Assembly: GCA_030609765.1 (NCBI GenBank)
Contig: JAUWTE010000240.1
Location: 1-5,506, forward strand
Reading direction: 5' to 3'
DNA: 5,506 nt
DNA from: Acidobacteriota bacterium
GTDB lineage: Bacteria; Acidobacteriota; UBA890
Shown here: piece by piece, positions 1-5,506 of the stretch
Layout of the letters: the number at the start of each line of letters is the position of its first letter
Numbering within the stretch: the stretch's first letter is position 1
The notes under the pieces: model-generated
The model's database searches: none
What the model saw: the letters and a program-made list of their open reading frames with translations, nothing else
Told to the model about the DNA's origin: nothing
Made by a program: the position numbers and the translations under genes

Positions 1-377
1 CTGACCTGGAGTTGACGGGTACGAAGTACGGCTGCGGCGAGAGCGTCTGTGGGGCCTGCACCGTGATCGTCGACGGCATCCCCGAACGCTCTTGCCAATT
101 TCCCCTCAGTGATGTGCAGGGCAAGGAGGTCCTCACCATCGAGGGGCTCATGAACGGCGGCGAGCTTCACCCGTTGCAGGAAGCGTTCGTCGAGCACGGC
201 GCCCTGCAGTGCGGCTACTGCACGCCCGGCATGATCATGAACGCCTACGCGCTTCTGCTCGACAATCCGGCTCCGACGCGTGGCGAGATCATCGACGGGA
301 TGGAAGACAATCTTTGCCGATGTGCCGCCCATAAGCGCATCGTCGAGGCCATCGAAGACGCGGCCAGGAAGCTGTGA
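1..377 (+). CDS. Molybdenum hydroxylase small subunit with two [2Fe-2S] clusters (5' end outside window)
   Basis: Electron-transfer subunit of a xanthine oxidase-family molybdenum hydroxylase. It passes electrons from the Mo centre in the partner subunit to an external acceptor. The reading frame is already open at base 3 and reads DLELTGTKYGCG, the usual interior sequence just before the first cluster, so the true start lies upstream. Family members are about 150-160 residues, so roughly 30-35 N-terminal residues are missing. In visible numbering, the plant-type ferredoxin cluster is held by C11, C16, C19 and C31 (pattern CGESVCGAC followed by RSC). The second, all-helical cluster domain has CGYC at 70-73 and CRC at 105-107, in the conserved context LCRCAAHKRI. 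A TTG at base 12 could be called as a start, but it would cut into the ferredoxin domain and is not believable. The stop at 375-377 lies just before the large-subunit gene, as expected for co-translated IorA/IorB-type pairs. The family is very secure; the substrate is unknown. Confidence 0.93.
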   Translation, partial: DLELTGTKYGCGESVCGACTVIVDGIPERSCQFPLSDVQGKEVLTIEGLMNGGELHPLQEAFVEHGALQCGYCTPGMIMNAYALLLDNPAPTRGEIIDGMEDNLCRCAAHKRIVEAIEDAARKL

Positions 378-385
378 GAAGAGCT

Positions 386-2554
386 ATGAGATCCGACTAC
401 GAGAAGGAAATGGAGCTCTGGTACGAGTCGCTCGATCCCACGCTGCGGCGGCGTGATTTCCTCAAGGTTCTGGGTGGCGGCGTTGTCGTGTTCATCGCGG
501 GAGGAAACGTTGCAGCACTTGCCGAGATGGCGCCGCAGGGGCGCAGGCCCTACCCGACGGAGCCCAGTGCCTATGTGAGGATCGGAGAAGACGGTCGAGT
601 CACCATCTTCTCCGGCAAAATCGAGATGGGCCAGGGGGTCATCATCTCGCTGGCGCAGATGGCCGCAGATGAGCTCGGGGTCGCTTTGGAATCGGTGGAC
701 ATGGTGATGGGGGATACCGACCTGTGCCCCTGGGACATGGGCACGTTCGGCTCGATGACCACACGTTTTTTCGGGCCCGCCTTGCGGGCTGGTGCGGTCA
801 GAGCTCGGCAGGTCCTCATGGCCCTCGCCGCGGAGGAGCTCGGGGTGCCGGCGGACGGCCTCGAGGTCGAGGATGGGGTCGTTTTCGCGAAGATTGATCA
901 AACCCAGAGAATCAGCTACGCCGAGTTGGCCGGAGGCGAACCGCTCGCCACCGTCGTGGACGAGGACGCCATTCTCAAGTCGGTGGCCGAGTTCAAGGTG
1001 ATGGGGCGTTCGTTCCCGAGGACCGATGGCGTCGACAAAGTCACGGGCAAGGCGGAGTTCGCCGCCGACCTGAAGTTTCCCGGCCTGCTGCACGCCAGGA
1101 TCGTGCGGCCACCCGCGCATGGCGCCACTTTGAAGAGCGTCGACACTACGGCTGCCGAGAGCATGTCCGGCGTGATCGTGATCCGCGAAGGCGAAATGAT
1201 CGCCGCGCTGCACGAAGATCCGGAGGCTGCCGAGGCGGCGCTACAGAAGATCGAGGCCGAGTTCGACACGCCGGCCCCGCACGTCGACAACGACAGCATC
1301 TTCGAACATCTGATGAGCATGGCGGTGGAGGCCGAGGCCCAGGACCAGCGCGGCGGCACCGCCGAGGGCGAGCGTCTCGCCGCTCAGGTCTTCGACGAGA
1401 CCTATCTCAACCACTACGTGGCGCATGCGCCCATGGAGCCGCATACGGCCGTTGCCCAGCTCGAGGGCGACAAGCTCAATGTGTGGGCTTCGACCCAGAC
1501 TCCGTTCCCGCTGCAGAGCCAGCTCGCACGGGAGCTCGGGGTGGCCGAGGAGAAGGGACGCGTCAGAACTCCCTACGTTGGCGGCGGCTTCGGCGGTAAG
1601 ACGGTCACCCGCCAGGCGGTCGAGGCGGCGAAGCTGGCGGCGGCCACTGACCGGCCTGTTCAGGTTGCCTTCAGCCGGGCCGAGGAGTTCTTCTACGACA
1701 GCTTCCGGCCTGCCGCCTACGTCAAGATCAAGTCGGGCATCGACGAAGCCGGCAAGATCTGCCTGTGGGATTACGAGGTTCAGTACGCCGGTTCACGCGG
1801 CTCCGATCAGCTCTACAGCGTCCCCAACAGCGTCATCAAGGTGGGCGGTGGTGGCTGGCGCGGAGTTGCCGGATCACATCCATTCGCTACGGGCGCGTGG
1901 CGAGCTCCGGGTGCGAACACCAACATTTTCGCGAAGGAATCGCACATCGACATCATGGCGGCCGCCGCCGGTGTTGATCCGCTCGAGTTCCGCCTGGCCA
2001 ACACCGAGGATGAGCGGCTGATCAAGGTTTTGAAGACAGCCGCCGAGCGATTTGGCTGGACGCCGGGCCCCGGTCCCAGCGGCCGTGGGTATGGAATTGC
2101 CTGTGGTGTCGACGCCGGCACCTACGTGGCGCATATGACGGAGGTCGAGGTGTCATCTTCGACCGGCCGCGTGCAGGTGAAGCGCGTTGTCTGCGCCCAG
2201 GACATGGGCACGATCATCAATCCCGACGGCGCCCTCATGCAGGCCGAGGGCTGCATCATGATGGGGCTGGGCTACGCACTCACCGAGGAGGTGCGCTTCC
2301 GCGGCGGCGAGATTCTGGATCGCAACTTCGACACCTACGAGCTGCCGCGGTTTTCCTGGCTGCCGGAGATCGACGTCGTTCTGATCGAGAATGATGCGCT
2401 CTCACCGCAGGGTGGGGGAGAGCCGGCCATCATCTGCATGGGTGGCCTGATTGCCAACGCCATCTTCGATGCCACCGGCGCGCGCCTGCTCACTCTGCCG
2501 ATGACGCCGGAGCGCGTGAAGGCCGCGATCGAAGAGGACCTCTCCGAACGCTGA
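386..2554 (+). CDS. Tat-exported molybdopterin-binding large subunit of a xanthine oxidase-family hydroxylase (IorB/NicB-like)
   Basis: Catalytic subunit of a periplasmic molybdenum hydroxylase, which hydroxylates N-heterocycles or aldehydes with water as oxygen source. Residues are numbered from an alternative GTG at 374; subtract 4 for the ATG at 386. A twin-arginine signal LRRRDFLKVLGGG (24-36) precedes a hydrophobic stretch, predicting folded export. Domain order is the permuted one of isoquinoline 1-oxidoreductase beta subunits. First comes a molybdopterin-binding segment (GKIEMGQG 81-88, then GSMTTRFFGPALRAGA). Next is the a/b-hammerhead around 210-265, containing GVDKVTGKAEFAADL. The main Mo-binding lobes follow, with HAPMEP 351-356, GGGFGGK 403-409 and GAWRAPG 507-513. 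The likely catalytic Glu is E683 in GGGEPA. The protein is full length at 722-726 residues. The start is ambiguous: GTG 374 overlaps the previous stop as GTGA, whereas ATG 386 has a weak purine-rich leader (GAGAAGAG). I prefer the ATG. No FAD-binding subunit is visible, which suits enzymes that donate electrons to a cytochrome c. The exact substrate cannot be read from the sequence. Confidence 0.93.
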   Translation: MRSDYEKEMELWYESLDPTLRRRDFLKVLGGGVVVFIAGGNVAALAEMAPQGRRPYPTEPSAYVRIGEDGRVTIFSGKIEMGQGVIISLAQMAADELGVALESVDMVMGDTDLCPWDMGTFGSMTTRFFGPALRAGAVRARQVLMALAAEELGVPADGLEVEDGVVFAKIDQTQRISYAELAGGEPLATVVDEDAILKSVAEFKVMGRSFPRTDGVDKVTGKAEFAADLKFPGLLHARIVRPPAHGATLKSVDTTAAESMSGVIVIREGEMIAALHEDPEAAEAALQKIEAEFDTPAPHVDNDSIFEHLMSMAVEAEAQDQRGGTAEGERLAAQVFDETYLNHYVAHAPMEPHTAVAQLEGDKLNVWASTQTPFPLQSQLARELGVAEEKGRVRTPYVGGGFGGKTVTRQAVEAAKLAAATDRPVQVAFSRAEEFFYDSFRPAAYVKIKSGIDEAGKICLWDYEVQYAGSRGSDQLYSVPNSVIKVGGGGWRGVAGSHPFATGAWRAPGANTNIFAKESHIDIMAAAAGVDPLEFRLANTEDERLIKVLKTAAERFGWTPGPGPSGRGYGIACGVDAGTYVAHMTEVEVSSSTGRVQVKRVVCAQDMGTIINPDGALMQAEGCIMMGLGYALTEEVRFRGGEILDRNFDTYELPRFSWLPEIDVVLIENDALSPQGGGEPAIICMGGLIANAIFDATGARLLTLPMTPERVKAAIEEDLSER

Positions 2555-2556
2555 TT

Positions 2557-2561
2557 GAAGG
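2557..2561 (+). promoter_or_regulatory. Ribosome binding site supporting ATG 2573 of the XRE gene
   Basis: GAAGG sits 11 bases before an ATG at 2573 and immediately after the stop of the hydroxylase large subunit. An in-frame TTG at 2555 has no such site upstream and directly abuts the previous stop, so the ATG is the better start. The spacing is slightly long. Confidence 0.4.
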
Positions 2562-2572
2562 TAGCGGCAGAT

Positions 2573-2962
2573 ATGAAGAAACCGATCACCTACGACGAGT
2601 GGCAGGAAGAGAGTCACGCATGGAGGGAAACGGCTCGCCGTCTTCTCGGAGACACGGATTCGTATGGCGCCCGCTCCCGACCGCGGAGTCCGGATAAGAC
2701 AGCGGTGCTGCGACGTCTCGGACTCGACCGGTCGCAACCTTTCTCAGGCGTCGATGGCTCAGCCCATCCGGCGAGCCAAATTCGTCGCATGCGCAAGCGC
2801 GCTGGATTGTCGCAGTCCGATCTCGCTGAGCGCCTCGGGGTCAGCCAGCAGCAGGTTCAACAGCTCGAGGACCCGAGCCAATCGAACCCGACCTGGCGAA
2901 CCATGAGCAAGATCGCACGGGCGCTCGGTTGTACCCTGGAGCTCAGACTCACGCAAGGCTAG
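2573..2962 (+). CDS. Small XRE-family helix-turn-helix protein, HigA-like, without an adjacent toxin
   Basis: A 129-residue DNA-binding protein. The C-terminal half (about 69-125) is a Cro/C1-type helix-turn-helix. A first helix (QIRRMRKRAGL) leads into the classic HTH core SQSDLAERLGVSQQQVQQLED at 80-100. A further helix (MSKIARALG) follows, and the chain ends in a short beta-like CTLELRL tail. That ending is typical of antitoxins of HigBA-like pairs, where the tail helps dimerise. The N-terminal half is charged and Arg-rich (ARRLLGD, then RSRPRSPDK) and matches no domain I recognise. It lies 18 bp after the hydroxylase large subunit on the same strand, so co-transcription is likely. The downstream gene is convergent, so there is no room for a toxin on that side, and none lies upstream. 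It could be a solitary antitoxin remnant or an operon regulator. The DNA-binding assignment is firm; the biological role is not. Confidence 0.85.
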   Translation: MKKPITYDEWQEESHAWRETARRLLGDTDSYGARSRPRSPDKTAVLRRLGLDRSQPFSGVDGSAHPASQIRRMRKRAGLSQSDLAERLGVSQQQVQQLEDPSQSNPTWRTMSKIARALGCTLELRLTQG

Positions 2963-2971
2963 CGGAGAGGA

Positions 2972-4408
2972 TCACTTCCGTGCAGCCAGCTCATCGAGGT
3001 GCTCGGCCTTCCACTGCATCGCCATGTGAATGCGGGCACGCCCGCTGGGATGGTCGAAGAAGAGCCACTCCTCGATCGGCCCCGGGTCGATCTTGCGATA
3101 CTCGGACAGACTGAGTGCCGCCTCGGCGAAGCCGTCGGGCTGCCGCGCGGCATTGAGGCCGAAGATGTCGGACTCGGCCTCGTTCGTGCGGATGATGGTG
3201 TTCAACACCGGCGTCAGCACGAACATGTAAAGAGAAAGAAGTGCCACCAGCAGGGGCAGGCCGGCCACATCGGTAATGCCGCGGATCCCCCAGCGCGCGC
3301 CCCAGCGACCCAAGACCCGGTCGAACGACCAGCGCAGGAAGGCAAATCCTCCCAGCAGTATCACCGCGAAGTAGATGAGCATCTCGTAGATGTGGTTGAG
3401 CACGAAGTGGCCCATCTCGTGCGCCATCACCGCCTCGATCGCCGGCAGCGACATTCGATTCAGCAGGTTGTCATTGAGTCGGATGCTCATGGTGCCGGCG
3501 AAGCCGCTGACGTTGGCGCTGATCCGCGTGCTCTGCAGCGAGGCGTCGAACTGGTAGACGTTGTCGACGTCAATGCCGTTGGCTCTCGCCAGAGACAGGA
3601 TCGAGTCTCTGACCGGACCGTCCTCGAGGGGCTCGTAGGTGTTGAACAGCGGATCCATGTAGACCGGGCCCAAGAGAATGAGTATGGCGGCCAGGAGGAT
3701 CGACACGAACGTGCCCCAGATCCACCAGGTACGGGGAGCGTGGCGCAAGACGCCATAAAGAACGACGAGGACGATCGGCATGATGACCAGCCCGACCAAC
3801 AAGCCCACCATCTGGTCGCGCATCCACGGCCCGAATGTTTGTGTGGCCAGGTCGTACTGGTGCTCGCGGAAGAAGCCGGTGTAAAGCGTGAGGGGGAAGC
3901 CGAGAATGGCTGTCACGAGCAAGTACTGACCCGCATACAGCGCAGTCTGGAGTGGCAGGCGATTCGTCAGCCGCTCGGCCAGATTGCGCATCCGTACCGA
4001 GAGCCCGGTGCCGAGTAACAACCAGGCCACGCCGATGCCGTAGAGAAACCCCCACAGCAGCAGCCAGTAGCCGCCCTCGAAGTAGGCGTCCGAGCGTGCC
4101 CTGTCCTCTGGAGACAGTTTCGCCAGATAGGCCTGCGTGGCGGCCTCTACGTCGAATGGCTCTACCGCCTGGCTGGCGGGCGCCTCGGTCTCGGCCGCGG
4201 TCACCTCCTCACCCTGTTCGTCGGCCGTCGTCGCCGCCTCGACCGCCGCGGTCTCTGATTCCTCCACCTGCGTCGCGTCCAGCGGTGCAGCCCCGGCCGG
4301 CCCCATGCTCCCGTCCACCATCAGCAGAAGCGCAAAGGCAGATAGGAACAGGTAGAGAGCTGATCGAGAAATTTCCACTTTCCTGGTTTGCCGCGTGTTC
4401 TTACTCAT
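2972..4408 (-). CDS. M48-family (Ste24/HtpX-like) integral membrane zinc metalloprotease
   Basis: Membrane-embedded zinc endopeptidase related to Ste24 CAAX proteases and HtpX. Bacterial members are generally thought to act in membrane protein quality control rather than prenyl processing. Residues are numbered from ATG 4408 (478 aa). The active site is HEMGH at 330-334 (H330 and H334 bind zinc, E331 is the base). The third ligand is E410 in the pattern RTNEAESD (R-x-x-E-x-x-x-D, D414). The family's late FDHPSGRARI motif is at 451-460. Hydrophobic segments lie near 114-134, 158-178, 199-222, 229-249, 340-360 and 383-402, which matches the CAAX-protease N-terminal domain followed by the peptidase domain. 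An extra hydrophobic signal or anchor (about 15-31) precedes a purely acidic Ala-rich linker (42-88), not a usual part of Ste24. A GTG at 4414 would add two residues; the ATG has the better-spaced AGGGG. The gene converges on the XRE gene with 9 bp between stops and diverges from vapBC. The substrate is unknown. Confidence 0.93.
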   Translation of the reverse strand: MSKNTRQTRKVEISRSALYLFLSAFALLLMVDGSMGPAGAAPLDATQVEESETAAVEAATTADEQGEEVTAAETEAPASQAVEPFDVEAATQAYLAKLSPEDRARSDAYFEGGYWLLLWGFLYGIGVAWLLLGTGLSVRMRNLAERLTNRLPLQTALYAGQYLLVTAILGFPLTLYTGFFREHQYDLATQTFGPWMRDQMVGLLVGLVIMPIVLVVLYGVLRHAPRTWWIWGTFVSILLAAILILLGPVYMDPLFNTYEPLEDGPVRDSILSLARANGIDVDNVYQFDASLQSTRISANVSGFAGTMSIRLNDNLLNRMSLPAIEAVMAHEMGHFVLNHIYEMLIYFAVILLGGFAFLRWSFDRVLGRWGARWGIRGITDVAGLPLLVALLSLYMFVLTPVLNTIIRTNEAESDIFGLNAARQPDGFAEAALSLSEYRKIDPGPIEEWLFFDHPSGRARIHMAMQWKAEHLDELAARK

Positions 4409-4417
4409 GATCACAAA

Positions 4418-4422
4418 CCCCT
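4418..4422 (-). promoter_or_regulatory. Ribosome binding site of the M48 protease gene
   Basis: On the minus strand AGGGG lies 9 bases before ATG 4408 and only 3 bases before the alternative GTG at 4414. The spacing therefore decides for the ATG start. Confidence 0.5.
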
Positions 4423-4471
4423 GTCGCAGAAGCCGTGTGAGGTAGTCGCCGACAAGCTTTCCTCCGTGGCC

Positions 4472-4501
4472 ATCCTATCAAGGCAGATGTTGGGATGTCC
4501 T
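4472..4501 (-). promoter_or_regulatory. Weak candidate sigma70 promoter for the M48 protease gene
   Basis: Read on the minus strand, AGGACA (4501-4496) and TAGGAT (4477-4472) are separated by 18 bases. Each matches the sigma70 consensus at four of six positions. It would give a 5' leader of roughly 55-60 bases. This is the best pair I found by eye, but such matches arise often by chance. Confidence 0.22.
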
Positions 4502-4552
4502 GGAGCCGCTGACCCGCTGTGATATCCAGGCTTGCCCGGCTGTGTGTGGATC

Positions 4553-4581
4553 TTGAGCAAGGGAGTTCGCTTGGTTATGGT
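4553..4581 (+). promoter_or_regulatory. Candidate sigma70 promoter for vapBC
   Basis: TTGAGC (4553-4558) and TATGGT (4576-4581) are separated by exactly 17 bases, and each matches the sigma70 consensus at four of six positions. Transcription would begin near 4588, leaving a leader of about 35-40 bases before the vapB ATG. The -10 element coincides with the left arm of an inverted repeat, as expected of a promoter repressed by its own antitoxin. Confidence 0.45.
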
Positions 4582-4610
4582 AGGAGTAAGAGAAGTAATA
4601 CCCATACCAT
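4576..4610. promoter_or_regulatory. Inverted repeat over the vapBC -10 region, candidate VapB operator
   Basis: ATGGTA at 4577-4582 is the exact reverse complement of TACCAT at 4605-4610. A nested imperfect pairing, TATGGTA (4576-4582) with TACCCATA (4599-4606), offers an alternative half-site arrangement. AbrB-fold antitoxins such as VapB bind paired half-sites at their own promoters. Location and symmetry fit, but the arms are short and the centre is 22 bases long, so the call is tentative. Confidence 0.35.
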
Positions 4611-4611
4611 C

Positions 4612-4616
4612 GAGAG
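4612..4616 (+). promoter_or_regulatory. Ribosome binding site of vapB
   Basis: GAGAG ends 8 bases before ATG 4625. This supports ATG 4625 over in-frame upstream alternatives: an ATG at 4577, inside the candidate -10 element, and a TTG at 4532. Confidence 0.45.
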
Positions 4617-4624
4617 ATGATTCC

Positions 4625-4858
4625 ATGAGAATCACATCCAAGGGGCAAGTCACCATTCCCATCGAGATCAGGGAGAGGCTCGGGCTGCTCCCCCACACGG
4701 AGGTCGTTTTCGGGGTCAAAGGCGACGAGGCGACGATCCGCAAGGCGGACAATGGCGACGGGGGCCGCGGTGATCTGATCGTTCGGCACCTGCGGGGGCG
4801 GGGCACCGTGGCCATGACCACAGACGAGATCATGGCATTGACACGAGCTGACGAATGA
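4625..4858 (+). CDS. vapB: AbrB-fold antitoxin of a VapBC pair (VapB-like)
   Basis: A 77-residue antitoxin that would bind and neutralise the adjacent PIN toxin and repress the shared promoter. Residues 1-40 form a SpoVT/AbrB swapped-hairpin DNA-binding domain with the signature MRITSKGQVTIPIEIRERLG at the very N-terminus, where the family places it. This is the main reason for choosing ATG 4625 rather than in-frame starts further upstream. Residues 42-48 are a short Gly/Asp-rich hinge. The C-terminal part, ending TTDEIMALTRADE, is the toxin-binding tail typical of AbrB-type VapB proteins; the DEIMALTR segment is characteristic. The stop codon overlaps the toxin start as ATGA (4855-4858), implying translational coupling. 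A promoter and inverted repeat lie directly upstream. The antitoxin assignment is secure; which VapBC subfamily it belongs to is not determined. Confidence 0.92.
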   Translation: MRITSKGQVTIPIEIRERLGLLPHTEVVFGVKGDEATIRKADNGDGGRGDLIVRHLRGRGTVAMTTDEIMALTRADE

Positions 4859-5259
4859 CCGCGGTTCTCGTCGATAGCAATGTGCTGCTGGATGTCCTGA
4901 CTGGTGATCCGGAATGGAGCGAGTGGTCGGAGACGGCGCTGGCGAAGTGTGCCGATTCCGCCACGCTGGTGATCAACCCGATCGTCTATGCGGAGGTCTC
5001 CGTTGGATTCGAGCGCATCGAGGAGATGGAGGCCGCGCTGCCGCCGGAGCTCCTGCGTCGCGAGCCCCTCCCCTGGGAAGCCGGCTTTCTGGCTGGCAAG
5101 TGCTTTGCTGCGTACCGCCGGCAGGGAGGACAAGGGCGTGCTCCGCTCCCTGACTTTTATATTGGCGCGCACGCGGCCGTTTGCGGATATCGACTCCTCA
5201 CCCGCGACGTGAGACGCTTCCGCTCGTACTTCCCATCATTGCCACTCATTGCACCCTAG
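4855..5259 (+). CDS. vapC: PIN-domain ribonuclease toxin (VapC-like)
   Basis: A 134-residue PIN-domain endoribonuclease, expected to cleave structured RNA such as tRNA or rRNA when freed from its antitoxin. The metal-binding acidic residues of the family are all present: D7 in VLVDSNVLLD, E47 in PIVYAEV, D100 in LPDFYIGAHA and D118 in LLTRDVRRF. The active site therefore looks intact. Length is normal for VapC. The start ATG lies within the antitoxin stop (ATGA overlap at 4855-4858), the usual arrangement that couples toxin synthesis to antitoxin translation. The basic stretch YRRQGGQGR just before the third acidic residue is common in this VapC group. Base composition resembles its neighbours, so there is no sign of recent transfer. 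The RNA target cannot be deduced. Confidence 0.93.
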   Translation: MTAVLVDSNVLLDVLTGDPEWSEWSETALAKCADSATLVINPIVYAEVSVGFERIEEMEAALPPELLRREPLPWEAGFLAGKCFAAYRRQGGQGRAPLPDFYIGAHAAVCGYRLLTRDVRRFRSYFPSLPLIAP

Positions 5260-5283
5260 CAGGCCGTGGTGGAAGGGGGTCGC

Positions 5284-5506
5284 ATGACCGTTGGCTGCAG
5301 AGGTACGAGTTGGGGCAAATGGATCGCCACCGCACTGGTGGCAGCCTGCTTGGCAGTCTCCCCGCTTGCGCCAGCCCACCCCTCCTCGAGGGCACCGTCG
5401 CGGGCCTTCAGCTTCTCCGTTCCGCTCTTCGCCGTCGATAGTGCGTGGAACCAGAGCGTTGCCGAGGTGCCTGTGCTGGTCGACAGCGCCCAGCAGGTTC
5501 TGGTCA
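5284..5506 (+). CDS. Exported protein of unknown function (3' end outside window)
   Basis: An open frame runs from ATG 5284 to the window end without a stop (74 complete codons). It is preceded by a strong purine-rich ribosome binding site, GGAAGGGGG at 5271-5279, four bases before the ATG. The N-terminus is a signal sequence: R6 and K12, then a hydrophobic core from I14 to about A31, with a likely signal-peptidase I site after APA (29-31). A lipobox-like VAAC (19-22) raises the alternative of a lipoprotein, but hydrophobic residues continue after that cysteine, which argues against it. The visible mature part contains SVPLFAVDSAWNQSV and VPVLVDSAQQVLV. These resemble the opening of secreted proteins that begin with a DSPWN-type segment, but I cannot name a family. 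It follows vapC after 24 bp and could be read through from it, though a functional link is unlikely. Confidence 0.72.
   Translation, partial: MTVGCRGTSWGKWIATALVAACLAVSPLAPAHPSSRAPSRAFSFSVPLFAVDSAWNQSVAEVPVLVDSAQQVLV

Larger units (their letters stand above)
4409..4624. other. Divergent intergenic region between the M48 protease and vapBC
   Basis: About 216 bp separate the two divergent starts, so promoters for both directions must lie here. The right part (about 4560-4620) is visibly richer in A/T than the flanking genes. It holds the candidate vapB promoter and inverted repeat, a weak candidate promoter for the protease, and the ribosome binding sites of both genes. A perfect 6-bp inverted pair, CCTGGA at 4499-4504 and TCCAGG at 4525-4530, is separated by 20 bases and may be chance. 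I see no terminator-like hairpin with a T-run and no small RNA signature. Confidence 0.6.

Noticed and set aside
245..1213. Open frame of about 322 codons on the - strand across the hydroxylase genes
   Set aside because: It lies opposite two conserved hydroxylase genes, spans their junction, and its translation is low in recognisable motifs. It is a shadow caused by high GC.
2540..2575. CGCT...AGCG pairing after the hydroxylase stop as a possible terminator
   Set aside because: The stem is only 4 bp with a 10-base loop and no T-run follows. Read-through into the XRE gene is more likely.
2963..2971. Possible bidirectional terminator between the convergent XRE and protease genes
   Set aside because: Only 9 bp separate the stops and no hairpin with flanking A/T tracts can be drawn there. 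Termination must use another mechanism or lie within coding sequence.
2999..4018. Long open frame of about 339 codons on the + strand, opposite the M48 protease
   Set aside because: It is the antisense shadow of a well-supported protease with HEMGH and membrane segments. Its translation is a compositionally odd His/Arg/Gln-rich string with no recognisable domain, typical of GC-rich antisense frames.
4499..4530. Inverted pair CCTGGA / TCCAGG, which also gives a loose direct repeat (8 of 10 bases) with period 27
   Set aside because: The arms are only 6 bp with a 20-base spacer and no extension in either direction. A chance occurrence in 216 bp is plausible.
4411..5172. Open frame of about 253 codons on the - strand across vapBC and the intergenic region
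   Set aside because: It runs antisense to two conserved small genes with intact motifs and through the divergent promoter region. It shows no domain or ribosome binding site.
1..5506. Mobile element, CRISPR array, RNA gene or a new defence system
   Set aside because: I saw no transposase or integrase, no regularly spaced repeats, no tRNA- or rRNA-like segment, and no cluster beyond the ordinary VapBC pair that would suggest a new system.

Overview
The window is GC-rich and gene-dense, with strong G/C preference at third codon positions. This fits a high-GC bacterium. The mix of a Tat-exported molybdenum hydroxylase without a flavin subunit, an Ste24-like M48 protease and a VapBC pair would suit an Acidobacteriota-like, Gemmatimonadota-like or proteobacterial genome. 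No marker gene is present, so the taxonomic placement is a guess.

Layout, left to right. Positions 1-2554 (+) hold a two-gene molybdenum hydroxylase unit of the isoquinoline 1-oxidoreductase / nicotinate dehydrogenase type. The first gene is a small subunit with two [2Fe-2S] clusters, cut by the left edge. The second is a full-length molybdopterin-binding large subunit with a twin-arginine export signal. Eighteen bases downstream, probably in the same transcript, lies a small XRE-type helix-turn-helix protein (2573-2962) that resembles the antitoxin half of HigBA-like pairs but has no toxin gene beside it. On the opposite strand, converging with only 9 bp between the two stop codons, is a multi-membrane-span M48 zinc metalloprotease (2972-4408). 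It has an unusual N-terminal signal/anchor followed by a purely acidic, Ala-rich linker.

A divergent intergenic region of about 216 bp (4409-4624) separates the protease from a type II toxin-antitoxin pair of the VapBC class. The antitoxin is an AbrB-fold protein (4625-4858) and the toxin a PIN-domain protein (4855-5259), with a 4-bp ATGA overlap. A plausible sigma70 promoter with an inverted repeat over its -10 element lies just upstream of the antitoxin and is a candidate autoregulatory operator. After vapC, a strong ribosome binding site precedes the start of a secreted or lipid-anchored protein of unknown function (5284 to the right edge, incomplete).

Functionally, the hydroxylase subunits form one enzyme: substrate is oxidised at the Mo centre and electrons leave through the two Fe-S clusters. 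VapB and VapC form one regulatory/toxin unit. The XRE protein, the protease and the right-edge gene show no sequence-based link to these. I see no insertion sequence, CRISPR array, tRNA, rRNA or convincing rho-independent terminator. The window is mostly recognisable families. The points that merit a second look are the solitary XRE protein attached to the hydroxylase operon, the acidic N-terminal extension of the protease, and the vapB promoter/operator.
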